Part shown: piece after piece, positions 45,414 to 53,459 of the stretch
Layout: each line of letters opens with the position of its first letter
Numbering within the stretch: position 1 is the stretch's first letter
Assembly (NCBI GenBank): GCA_937991535.1
Contig: CALKHN010000028.1
Span: forward strand, 62,001-126,000
Length of the DNA stretch: 64,000 nucleotides
Source: an uncultured Sphingobacteriales bacterium
GTDB lineage: Bacteria; Bacteroidota; Bacteroidia; Chitinophagales; Chitinophagaceae
Direction of reading: 5' to 3'
The notes under the pieces: model-generated
Database searches by the model: none
What the model saw: the letters and a program-made list of their open reading frames with translations, nothing else
What the model was told of the DNA's origin: nothing
Made by a program: the position numbers and the translations under genes

Positions 45414-45848
45414 ATGCGAGGAGTAAACAGAGTAATGTTAATTGGCAACCTGGGCAAGGATCCTGACATTCAGTTTTTAGAGGGAAATATCGCGGTAGCA
45501 AAATTTCCACTGGCAACAACAGAAACTTTTAAAGACCGCACCGGAAAACTGATAAGCCAAACAGAGTGGCATACTGTAGTTCTTTGGCGTGGATTGGCTG
45601 AACTCGCTCAAAAATATCTGCACAAGGGGAGTTTGGTATATATTGAGGGCAGATTACGCACCAGGAGTTGGGAGGATAAGGATGGTAACCGTAAATTTGC
45701 CACTGAAGTGGTGGGCGACAACCTGATTATGCTTGATAAACGAGTAGATGGGGCCCCGGGAGCTAACCACGCCAATGACCATCCGGAAGGATTTAACACT
45801 GATATACCTCCTATCAGCGATTCTTCCTCCGAAAATATGGCTTTTTAA
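45414..45848 (+). CDS. ssb: Single-stranded DNA-binding protein
   Basis: I choose the ATG at 45414 (MRGVNRVMLIGNLGKDPD), the usual SSB N-terminus, giving 144 residues. An earlier in-frame ATG at 45375 overlaps the mutY stop. The OB fold covers about 1-105 (WHTVVLWRGLAELAQKYL, LYIEGRLRTRSWED-type). The acidic tail ends SENMAF rather than the more usual DIPF. It protects single-stranded DNA in replication and repair. Confidence 0.95.
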   Translation: MRGVNRVMLIGNLGKDPDIQFLEGNIAVAKFPLATTETFKDRTGKLISQTEWHTVVLWRGLAELAQKYLHKGSLVYIEGRLRTRSWEDKDGNRKFATEVVGDNLIMLDKRVDGAPGANHANDHPEGFNTDIPPISDSSSENMAF

Positions 45849-45887
45849 TATTTTACACGAATACTTATTTTTGTACGTTATTTTAAT

Positions 45888-45909
45888 AGGCAGGCCCAGT
45901 GACCTGCCT
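45888..45909 (+). promoter_or_regulatory. Hairpin immediately before the gldE start
   Basis: AGGCAGG (45888-45894) and CCTGCCT (45903-45909) form a 7-bp stem ending two bases before the gldE ATG (45912). It could be a weak ssb terminator or could mask the gldE start. No long T-run follows. Confidence 0.4.
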
Positions 45910-45911
45910 TT

Positions 45912-47288
45912 ATGATTACACCACTTTACTCACAAAAAAAAATTGACTTGGATTACCCATCGGCATATTACAGTCTGCTTAAACTTGAGCCGGTACTGTT
46001 GGCTGTTAACCCTCAAAGTATTACCATTCTTATTGTATTGCTCCTTTCATTACTAATCGTATCCTTTTTTGTATCGGGAGCGGAAGTAGCTTTGTTTTCT
46101 CTTACTTACAGGGATATTAATATGCTCAAAACAAAACAACATCCCGCCGCCAGGAGAATCATTACTTTACTGGATCAGCCCAAAAAACTGCTGGCCACAT
46201 TACAAATAGCAAACACTTTCGTAAACATAGGCACTATCATCGTAACCAATGTATTGATGGATGAATTGCTGATGCAGCCTAATGCATTTTTAAATTTCAT
46301 TATTAAATTAATTGTCATTGTTTTTTTACTGGTGCTTTTCGCCGAGATCCTTCCCAAAGTATCGGCTACACAAAACAATATAAGATTTGCTTACAGCGCC
46401 TCCCTGCTCATTGAAGTTTTATACAGCTTCTTTAGCGGTATGAGCAGGTGGTTTGTGAAATTTTCCGATGGCATCGAAAGAACTTTCGGCGGATTAAAGC
46501 ATCATCATGTTTATAATCCCGAAGATATTGATCAGGCAATAGAAATGAATGCCACCGAAAATACTACAGAAGAAGAAAAAAATATTCTCCGGGGCATAGC
46601 CCGGTTCGGACAGGTTACGGTAAAGCAAATTATGCGTACCCGGCTCGATGTTAGCGCTATTGATTACAATACAGGCTTTCAGGAATTAAAAAATAAAATA
46701 GAAGAACTGCATTATTCGCGACTGCCGGTTTATAAAAACAGTCTTGATGATGTAGTAGGTATTATACATAGTAAAGATATATTACCTTTTATTAATGAAA
46801 ATGATGATTACGACTGGCGGCAGTTGATCCGCCCGCCTTATTTTGTTCCCGAACAAAACCTCATCAGGGATCTTTTACGCGAACTGCAAAGAAAAAACAC
46901 ACATTTTGCCGTGGTAGTGGATGAGTTCGGCGGAACGGAAGGTATTGTAACCATGGAAGATATAATGGAAGAAATTATAGGTGATATACGTGATGAATTT
47001 GATGATGAGGAAAGCGTGAATAAAAAAATAGATGACCATACTTATATTTTTGAAGGACGGATAATGATAACAGACGCGTGCAAGGCTATGGGCTTAAACG
47101 CAGATACTTTTGACCAGGTGAGAGGGGAAAGCGAATCCTTAGCCGGGCTGGTACTGGAATTGGCAGGTGAAATACCCCAGGAAAACCAGGTTATCCCTAT
47201 TGGCGATTTTGAATTTACGGTTATGGAAATTGACAAAAACAGGATCAAAAAAGTAAAGGTAACCATCAGGCTGTTAACTGCCCAGTAA
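45912..47288 (+). CDS. gldE: Gliding motility-associated protein GldE
   Basis: The 458-residue protein is a HlyC/CorC-type membrane protein. Membrane helices near 35-60, 95-115 and 125-150 form a DUF21-like domain. Two CBS domains follow (about 215-335; VSAIDYNTGFQELKNKIE, VVVDEFGGTEGIVTMEDIM), then a CorC_HlyC transporter-associated domain (about 350-445). In Flavobacterium johnsoniae GldE lies next to GldD and overlaps it in function for gliding and T9SS. Here gldD is the next gene, supporting the name. Mg2+ or other ion transport is possible for the fold. Confidence 0.92.
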   Translation: MITPLYSQKKIDLDYPSAYYSLLKLEPVLLAVNPQSITILIVLLLSLLIVSFFVSGAEVALFSLTYRDINMLKTKQHPAARRIITLLDQPKKLLATLQIANTFVNIGTIIVTNVLMDELLMQPNAFLNFIIKLIVIVFLLVLFAEILPKVSATQNNIRFAYSASLLIEVLYSFFSGMSRWFVKFSDGIERTFGGLKHHHVYNPEDIDQAIEMNATENTTEEEKNILRGIARFGQVTVKQIMRTRLDVSAIDYNTGFQELKNKIEELHYSRLPVYKNSLDDVVGIIHSKDILPFINENDDYDWRQLIRPPYFVPEQNLIRDLLRELQRKNTHFAVVVDEFGGTEGIVTMEDIMEEIIGDIRDEFDDEESVNKKIDDHTYIFEGRIMITDACKAMGLNADTFDQVRGESESLAGLVLELAGEIPQENQVIPIGDFEFTVMEIDKNRIKKVKVTIRLLTAQ

Positions 47289-47341
47289 TGTAGTTACTAA
47301 AGCAATTCTAAAATGATTAAACAAACAGGCACGCTGGAGTG

Positions 47342-47426
47342 CATTCCAAATTGTCGCCGGTTGGTGGAGACACCAACCGGGGCGTCCGTTATGGGCGGTG
47401 TCCTCACCGCCCACGGCAAGCAAAGC
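47342..47426. repeat. Paired-hairpin intergenic repeat, copy 2
   Basis: This copy has CCGGTTGGTG-GAGA-CACCAACCGG and GGGCGGTG-TCCT-CACCGCCC with the same flanks as 13434-13518 (ATTCCAAATTGTCG and AGCAAAGC). It lies between gldE and gldD and would be in their shared transcript. An open frame crosses it into gldD, but I take the gldD start downstream. Confidence 0.8.
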
Positions 47427-47453
47427 AATGCTACAATTTGTACTGCACCCGGA

Positions 47454-48083
47454 ATGTTACTCTTCTTCTTATTTACCACGATACTGCTATTTTCATGTAA
47501 CAGTAATTACACGCCACGCCCTAAAGGATATTTTGCCATAGACTTTCCGCAGCACAAATACCGGTTGTTCCACCAGCCGGGTTACCCATATTCTTTTGAA
47601 TACCCGGTATACAGCACCGTAACGAAGGACAGTTCTTTTTTTGATGAAAACCCCGACAATCCCTACTGGATCAATATTGACATTCCCTCCTTTAATGCCC
47701 GGATATACCTGAGCTATAAAACGATCGGGGGAAGATCGTCATACAAAGTAAAAACCGATCAGGGCTATAAGGATTCTTCTTCCTTAAACACTTTTGAAAA
47801 CCTCCGTGAAGACGCTTATAAAATCACGTTCAAGCATACTGTAAAAGCATCTTCCATTGAAGATTCGGCTTTTATAACACCGCATGGTATTGGTGGCGTT
47901 TTTTTTAATGTAGGCGGCAATGCGGCAACCGGTAAACAATTTTTTGCAACAGACACTACCAAACATTTTCTTCGCGGCGCTTTGTACTTTAACGCTACAC
48001 CCAATGAAGATTCTCTTGGTGTTGTATACGATTTTTTACAGCAGGATATGATGCATATGATCAATACGCTGGAATGGAAATAA
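47454..48083 (+). CDS. gldD: Gliding motility lipoprotein GldD
   Basis: I choose the ATG at 47454 (MLLFFLFTTILLFSC), giving 209 residues with a lipobox cysteine at residue 15. Upstream in-frame codons come from a repeat element and lack family character. The mature part has the GldD features RPKGYFAIDFPQHKYRLF and YPYSFEYPVYSTV, and ends QQDMMHMINTLEWK. GldD is required for gliding and T9SS function in Flavobacterium. The gene order ssb-gldE-gldD is the usual Bacteroidota arrangement. Confidence 0.95.
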   Translation: MLLFFLFTTILLFSCNSNYTPRPKGYFAIDFPQHKYRLFHQPGYPYSFEYPVYSTVTKDSSFFDENPDNPYWINIDIPSFNARIYLSYKTIGGRSSYKVKTDQGYKDSSSLNTFENLREDAYKITFKHTVKASSIEDSAFITPHGIGGVFFNVGGNAATGKQFFATDTTKHFLRGALYFNATPNEDSLGVVYDFLQQDMMHMINTLEWK

Positions 48084-48171
48084 GGGCGTTGCGGAATACA
48101 AGCATTTATGATTTTTGATTTGTTGATTTCTGGTTTTAGGGCGCATGCATTTCCACATTTGCACAAAATCT

Positions 48172-48205
48172 GCGGTCTGACGCTCCTTCGTCTCGTTCCG
48201 ACCGC
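48172..48205. repeat. GCGGTC...GACCGC stem-loop element, copy 3
   Basis: Arms GCGGTC (48172-48177) and GACCGC (48200-48205) flank TGACGCTCCTTCGTCTCGTT. It is the third copy of the element also at 6041 and 33750, with arm-to-arm spacing of 28 bases (25 and 29 in the others). Confidence 0.6.
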
Positions 48206-48209
48206 TTTC

Positions 48210-48300
48210 ATTTCCACCTTTTCACATTCCCCACCTTTCCACATTTCTCACATTTCTCACATTTCCACCTTTCCACATTTCTCACATTTCCACATTTTCA
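48210..48300. repeat. TTTCCACATTTCTCACA low-complexity array
   Basis: Imperfect units such as CATTTCTCACATTTCCAC recur to about 48300, G-poor on the plus strand. The tract lies between gldD and the DUF3109 gene and closely resembles 6093-6179. Both follow a GCGGTC stem-loop element, so stem-loop plus array may be one composite unit. Confidence 0.6.
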
Positions 48301-48329
48301 CAATACAGTATCTTTACAAAAAAATATCC

Positions 48330-48911
48330 GTGATAGAAATTGATAATATTCTGGTAAGCGATGATGTGGTAAAAGCACAATTTGTTTGCGACCTCGTGAA
48401 GTGTAAGGGAGGCTGCTGCGAAGACGGAGATGCCGGCGCTCCTTTAACCGGTGAGGAAACGGAAATACTCAATGAAATTTTTGAGGATGTAAAACCCTAT
48501 CTCACTAAAGAAGGACTGGAAGAAATTGAAAAAAGAGGCAGGTATTATTATGATAAGGATTTCGGTTGGGTAACCCCCACTGTTGATGGAAAGATCTGCG
48601 CTTACGGGCATTACGATACCAAAGGGATTATTAAATGCGGTATAGAACAGGCTTATTTAGATGGTAAAATACAATGGAAGAAACCCATAAGCTGTCACTT
48701 ATATCCGGTCAAAACAAAAAAAACGAAAACCTATGAACTGGTAAATTATGAACCCAGGGAAACACTTTGCAACCCTGCCTGCCAGTTGGGGAAAAAGCTT
48801 GAGGTTCCCGTTTACGTTTTTCTGAGAGAAGCGTTGATAAGGAAATTTGGAGAAGATTTTTACAAGGTTCTCGAGCAGGCCGCAAAACAATATTACGACG
48901 AGCATGACTGA
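48330..48911 (+). CDS. DUF3109 family cysteine-rich protein
   Basis: I choose the GTG at 48330 (MIEIDNILVSDDVVKAQ), giving 193 residues as is usual for DUF3109. It is rich in cysteine: FVCDLVKCKGGCCEDGDAGA at the start, then KICAYGHYDTKGIIKCGIEQ, SCHLYPVKT and LCNPACQLGKK. The cysteine pattern suggests metal binding, but the function is unknown. Its last eight bases overlap the start of the LutB-like gene, so translation is probably coupled. Confidence 0.85.
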   Translation: MIEIDNILVSDDVVKAQFVCDLVKCKGGCCEDGDAGAPLTGEETEILNEIFEDVKPYLTKEGLEEIEKRGRYYYDKDFGWVTPTVDGKICAYGHYDTKGIIKCGIEQAYLDGKIQWKKPISCHLYPVKTKKTKTYELVNYEPRETLCNPACQLGKKLEVPVYVFLREALIRKFGEDFYKVLEQAAKQYYDEHD

Positions 48912-50286
48912 GCAGGCATCTACATTTATCGCCAAAAGTACCATCAAGGCAGCCGATCTTGAGCATCGCCGAACGATCAATCATAATATTGGGAAGTATA
49001 ATGCTGCAGTACCTGCGGGCAAGTTGCAGTTTTACGATCTGAGCTTAGCCAGGGAAAGAGCAAAGAATGTAAAATGGAGAGCCATAGAAACGCTGGACCA
49101 GCAATTAGAAGAATTTGAAAGACAATTCACTTCAAGAGGTGGTAAGGTAATATGGGCCGAAACCGCAGCGCAGGCTTTAGATGAAATACTAACGATCTGC
49201 AAAGCAAGGGCCTGTAAATCCATTGTAAAAAGCAAAAGCATGGTAACAGAAGAAATTCACCTGAATGCTTTTTTGCAAAAAAATGGCATAGAAAGCATAG
49301 AAACAGACCTGGGTGAATACATACAACAGTTAGACGGGGAGGCGCCTTACCATATCGTTACCCCCGCCATGCATAAAAGCAAAGAGGATATTGCTAAGCT
49401 TTTTGCTGAAAAATTAGGAACAGATTCGAAACTTAACCCGGCACAATTAACACTGATAGCCCGTAATATTTTACGAAAAAAATATACAGAAGCCGAAGTA
49501 GGTATTACCGGTGCTAATTTTTTGATTGGTGATATTGGTGCTATTGCCATCTCGGAAAATGAAGGCAACGCACGGTTAAGCTGCGCCTGGCCGCCTGTGC
49601 ATATCGTTGTTGCAGGCATCGAAAAAATGATCCCTTCTTTTTTGGATCTTGGCCTTTTTTGGCCCCTGCTTTCAACCTATGGTACGGGCCAGCGCGTTAC
49701 CGCTTACAATACCATTGTTTCCGGACCCCGGCAACCTGGTGAAACAGATGGGCCTGAAGAAATGTATGTAATATTGTTAGACAACGGACGAACCAACCTG
49801 CTGGCTAACGCAAAGGCACGCGAAGCATTATACTGTATTCGCTGTGGCGCCTGCCTCAATGCATGCCCTGTATATAAAAACATTGGAGGTCACAGCTACA
49901 ACACTACCTATAGCGGTCCTATAGGAAGTGTTATTACACCGCATTTAAAAGGGCTTGATGAGTGGAAGCACCTTAGCTATGCTTCTTCACTCTGTGGAAA
50001 TTGCACGGAAGTATGCGCGGTAAAAATAAACCTGCATGAACTATTGCTCGAAAACAGGTATGAAGCGGTAGAAAAGCACAATACATCCCTTGCTGAAAGG
50101 GTGGCATGGAAAGGGTGGAAACAGGCAATGCTGCATCGCGAAATGATGAATATGGGGAACGGTAAATTGAAAAGCTGGTTTATAAAAAAAATGTTTAAGG
50201 GATGGGCAGCGCACAGAAGCACATTGCATTTTCCGGCAAAAACCTTTAACGAAATGTGGAAAGCTCAGCTCGCCCAAAAAAAATGA
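48904..50286 (+). CDS. LutB/LldF-type iron-sulfur protein (LUD domain)
   Basis: The ATG at 48904 (MTEQASTFIAKS) gives 460 residues. A LUD domain (about 60-290; SIVKSKSMVTEEIHLNAFL, ANFLIGDIGAIAISENEGNA) is followed by ferredoxin motifs CIRCGACLNACP (Cys311, 314, 317, 321) and CGNCTEVC (Cys364, 367, 371). LutB works with LutA and LutC in L-lactate oxidation in Bacillus. Here lutA and lutC are not adjacent, so the pathway is uncertain. It overlaps the DUF3109 gene by eight bases. Confidence 0.92.
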   Translation: MTEQASTFIAKSTIKAADLEHRRTINHNIGKYNAAVPAGKLQFYDLSLARERAKNVKWRAIETLDQQLEEFERQFTSRGGKVIWAETAAQALDEILTICKARACKSIVKSKSMVTEEIHLNAFLQKNGIESIETDLGEYIQQLDGEAPYHIVTPAMHKSKEDIAKLFAEKLGTDSKLNPAQLTLIARNILRKKYTEAEVGITGANFLIGDIGAIAISENEGNARLSCAWPPVHIVVAGIEKMIPSFLDLGLFWPLLSTYGTGQRVTAYNTIVSGPRQPGETDGPEEMYVILLDNGRTNLLANAKAREALYCIRCGACLNACPVYKNIGGHSYNTTYSGPIGSVITPHLKGLDEWKHLSYASSLCGNCTEVCAVKINLHELLLENRYEAVEKHNTSLAERVAWKGWKQAMLHREMMNMGNGKLKSWFIKKMFKGWAAHRSTLHFPAKTFNEMWKAQLAQKK

Positions 50287-50395
50287 TCCTTTGGCTTCTC
50301 TAAATACTATACAGCATAGAAAAATTACTTAGTGAATTTTTTCGGTTGATACCTCTTACTTGGTTATTTTGTGTAACAAATTTGCCTATGGATAG

Positions 50396-51712
50396 ATGCT
50401 TTTGATATATTCCACATATAAGAGCCCCAGGTTGCAGTATATTACAGATGTTTTGCTGCACAACCTGAGCGGTATTGAAGTGTCTATCACAACCCTGCAG
50501 GAGGAATTTATTCAATACAAGGGCGCGAAGATTAATTATTCCCGCAATAGTATAGCCCCGGATGAGCTGAGAATCATACCTGCTCCGCTACTATTTGAAA
50601 CGGGCATCCGGCCACAAAACATCCCCTGTAAAGAACATGCCGGATTTAAAATATTGTTTCCATCGGAATACGGGGATCTGTATTTTGATATTTTTGCCGC
50701 ATCGTTTTACCTGCTCAGCAGGTATGAAGAGTACCTGCCGCACCAGCCTGATGAATACGGCCGGTTTGCGCATACAGAAAGTATAGCATACAAAGAGGGT
50801 TTTTTGCAACAACCCGTAATTAATTACTGGCTCTTTGATTTTCAAAAAATATTGCAGGCAAAATTTCCTTCCCTTGTTTTTGCCGTAAAGAAATTCAGAT
50901 TTATCCCTACTTACGATATTGACATCGCTTTTTCTTATTTGTATAAGGGCATTACAAGAAATGCAGGCGGATTGGTACGTTCCCTGCTAAAAGGAGAGCT
51001 GGTAGCCATAAAAGATCGTATAGATGTGCTGACAAAGAAGAAGGAAGATCCTTTTGATGTATATGAATGGCTTTACGCATTACATTTAAAATTCGGTCTG
51101 CAACCTTATTATTTTTTTCTTGTGGCGGCCTCATCCGGTGAATATGATAAGAATGTTGACCCGCATCATGCAGAAATGCAGGAACTGATCAGGTATCATG
51201 CCGTGGGGTATAATGTGGGAGTACACCCTTCATGGCAAAGCGGTGACGATATTGCGCTGCTGGAGCAAGAAATAAAAACACTGGAAGATACCATTAATCG
51301 TAAAGTAGTACACAGCCGCCAGCATTATATCCGGTTTGAGCTTCCCGGTACATACAGGCAATTGATTGCCCGCGGCATTTTAAATGAATTTTCAATGGGC
51401 TATGGTACAATCAATGGCTTCCGTGCTTCCATAGCGTCGCCATTTTACTGGTATGATCTTTCCGCAGAAACAAAAACATCCCTGCTGATATATCCTTTCT
51501 GTTTCATGGATGCCAATGCTTTTTATGAACAAAAGCTTACGCCTTCGCAGGCATTTAATGAAATTCAATACTATCACGATGTAATTAAAAAAGTAGATGG
51601 CACCATGATCAGCATCTGGCATAATCATTTTTTTGGAAATGATAAGATGTTTGAAGGCTGGAAAGAAGTGTATGAATTATTTTTAGAAGAAGTGGTGTAT
51701 TGGGATCTGTAG
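50396..51712 (+). CDS. Polysaccharide deacetylase family protein
   Basis: The 438-residue protein has an N-terminal domain of about 150 residues (IPCKEHAGFKILFPSEYGDL) of the kind seen in Bacteroidota deacetylases. The deacetylase-like domain starts at TYDIDIAF (Asp174, Asp176) and has YNVGVHPSWQ with a likely metal histidine near residue 276. The C-terminal YHDVIKKVDGTMISIWHNHF completes the fold. It may remove acetyl groups from a cell-surface polysaccharide; the substrate is unknown. A heptamer repeat array begins at its stop. Confidence 0.88.
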   Translation: MLLIYSTYKSPRLQYITDVLLHNLSGIEVSITTLQEEFIQYKGAKINYSRNSIAPDELRIIPAPLLFETGIRPQNIPCKEHAGFKILFPSEYGDLYFDIFAASFYLLSRYEEYLPHQPDEYGRFAHTESIAYKEGFLQQPVINYWLFDFQKILQAKFPSLVFAVKKFRFIPTYDIDIAFSYLYKGITRNAGGLVRSLLKGELVAIKDRIDVLTKKKEDPFDVYEWLYALHLKFGLQPYYFFLVAASSGEYDKNVDPHHAEMQELIRYHAVGYNVGVHPSWQSGDDIALLEQEIKTLEDTINRKVVHSRQHYIRFELPGTYRQLIARGILNEFSMGYGTINGFRASIASPFYWYDLSAETKTSLLIYPFCFMDANAFYEQKLTPSQAFNEIQYYHDVIKKVDGTMISIWHNHFFGNDKMFEGWKEVYELFLEEVVYWDL

Positions 51713-51754
51713 TAGTAAGTAGTAAGTAGTAAGTGGTTAGTGGTTAGTGGTTAG
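51713..51754. repeat. Heptamer array: 3x TAGTAAG then 3x TGGTTAG
   Basis: Six exact 7-base units run without interruption: TAGTAAG at 51713, 51720 and 51727, then TGGTTAG at 51734, 51741 and 51748. The array begins immediately after the deacetylase TAG stop (51710-51712) and is C-free. The rest of the gap to 51790 holds no gene. Confidence 0.95.
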
Positions 51755-51790
51755 TGCTAAACCAATCACCCCATTAACCAGGCCCCCAAT

Positions 51791-52207
51791 CTATGCTTCA
51801 GCTTCTGCCAGTTGCTTTACATTTTTCATCGCCTGCGAAAGTTGTGTTGCAGCACCTCGTCCAAGCAATTTCCACCACATCCAGCTTAAGGGACCTTCTA
51901 CCCATATTTCATGCGTAAAAGTTGTTTTCATATTGTGATAACCCAGGAAACGGTGTATATGTATTTGGGCTAAAGGAAGCCTGGTAGTAACGGTGTAAGA
52001 AAAATTCGGATCACAGGATGTAACTGTAAAATCCGCTTTGGGCCCTCTTTCAGGAATAAATACACCGTGTACGTTTTTTTGAAAGTTGCCTTTTAATAAG
52101 GCCCCCCGAAGTGCTACATCCCATTGTTTCCAGTTTTTTACATCTGTCCATATTTTCCAAATTCTTTCCGGACTTGCGGTTGTTAACATGGTATGAGTAA
52201 TGTGCAT
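51791..52207 (-). CDS. SRPBCC (START/polyketide cyclase-like) domain protein
   Basis: The 138-residue protein is a single helix-grip fold. Its N-terminus MHITHTMLTTASPERIWKIW and the following WTDVKNWKQWDVAL are typical of SRPBCC proteins that bind a hydrophobic ligand. The C-terminal helix (GRGAATQLSQAMKNVKQLAE) completes the fold. The ligand and function are unknown. It is on the minus strand, convergent with the deacetylase, and 162 bases from the EamA gene. Confidence 0.85.
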   Translation of the reverse strand: MHITHTMLTTASPERIWKIWTDVKNWKQWDVALRGALLKGNFQKNVHGVFIPERGPKADFTVTSCDPNFSYTVTTRLPLAQIHIHRFLGYHNMKTTFTHEIWVEGPLSWMWWKLLGRGAATQLSQAMKNVKQLAEAEA

Positions 52208-52369
52208 ATATGGGATTTTAAACCGGACGACAAGGTATCCTTATTACAAGGAATAAAAATGAACAAATTATGCAGAATATGTTTAATAAACCTACCTAAT
52301 TGATTATCAGATTATTATCAAACATTAAGTTTATGTTAACAAATCTTTAAGTTTGCAAAGCAGGTTTGA

Positions 52370-53344
52370 TTATCCATTCTCCATTTTTGCCTTTCGTTTA
52401 AATCCGGTATTCACCAGGTATATCCCCAATATTGTTACGAGTGTTCCGGCAGCGATGACTATGGTTAATTTTTCGTTGTTCAACAAAGCACCTACAATTA
52501 CCGCAACAATGGGATTGATATACGCATATACCGATACCTGCTGTGCCGGTAATCTTTTCAGCGCATAAACAAAGGCAGAATAGGTAATGATACTTCCAAC
52601 AAATACCAGGTACAAAATAGAATACCAAACTTCTATGCCGGTATCTGTTATTGCTGTATACTGCCCGCTGAAATAAGCCACCGCCAGAAGCACAATGCCT
52701 CCAAGGAACATTTGCCAGCCCAGGCTAAAATACGGATTAACATGTTTGGCATTTTTCACAGTAAATATGGTACCGAAGGCCCATGTAACAGACGCAATCA
52801 GATTTAAAATAATACCCACCGAAAAAGAAGAATTGAAGAGATCCTGAAGATAATCGGAAAAAATAATGAGGATGCCGGAGATGCCGAGCAGCAAACCGAT
52901 GATTGTCATGGTATTGAGCTTCGTTTCTTTAAATACGAACGTGCTTAATATAGCGATCCATAAAGGAGATGCCGCACCAATTACCGCCCCCAATCCGCTG
53001 GGGATATACTTCATTGACCAGGTACTGAAACCGTTATTGATAACGATCATCAGCAGGCTCATCCATCCAAACTGGATAAACTGATCGCGGGTGGGCAGCT
53101 TAAATCCTTTTATAAAAAAATAAGCCAGGAAAAAGGAACCTGCAAGGAACTGACGCAGTCCGGCAAGCTGCAGGGCAGGCATATGCTGCACTCCTTTTTT
53201 AGAAGCCAGCCATGTGGTACCCCAGAAAAAGCAAACCACTATAACCGCCAGGATCGCTTTAGTTCTGTCGCTTTGATTGCGGAGATAAACAGGTTCTATG
53301 ATAGATTTGGCCCTGCCATAAATATCGTAGATATAATTTTTCAT
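52370..53344 (-). CDS. EamA family (DMT) transporter
   Basis: The 324-residue protein has ten membrane helices in two EamA halves (about 35-170 and 185-315). The first half has FFWGTTWLASKKGV, the second GTIFTVKNAKHVNPYFSLG, and PAQQVSVYAYINPIVAVIVG near residue 275. Such carriers export metabolites or amino acids; the substrate is not evident. It stands alone on the minus strand upstream of purH's 3' end. Confidence 0.92.
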   Translation of the reverse strand: MKNYIYDIYGRAKSIIEPVYLRNQSDRTKAILAVIVVCFFWGTTWLASKKGVQHMPALQLAGLRQFLAGSFFLAYFFIKGFKLPTRDQFIQFGWMSLLMIVINNGFSTWSMKYIPSGLGAVIGAASPLWIAILSTFVFKETKLNTMTIIGLLLGISGILIIFSDYLQDLFNSSFSVGIILNLIASVTWAFGTIFTVKNAKHVNPYFSLGWQMFLGGIVLLAVAYFSGQYTAITDTGIEVWYSILYLVFVGSIITYSAFVYALKRLPAQQVSVYAYINPIVAVIVGALLNNEKLTIVIAAGTLVTILGIYLVNTGFKRKAKMENG

Positions 53345-53459
53345 AACAGGTGCTGCAGGTAGGCCATGCAGAGGTGCCCATATTGTTTTTTTAATTGTGA
53401 AACCTCAATAACAAGCCAATCGTTGTTCCACTTTATATTACAGACACTGCAAAGCTACT

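Noticed and set aside
47313..47453. An N-terminal extension of GldD through the repeat element
   Set aside because: The codons come from the repeat and lack signal or family sequence; the ATG at 47454 gives a normal lipoprotein leader.
48699..48984. Two antisense frames over the DUF3109 and LutB junction
   Set aside because: They are shadows of strongly supported plus-strand genes and have no recognisable domains.
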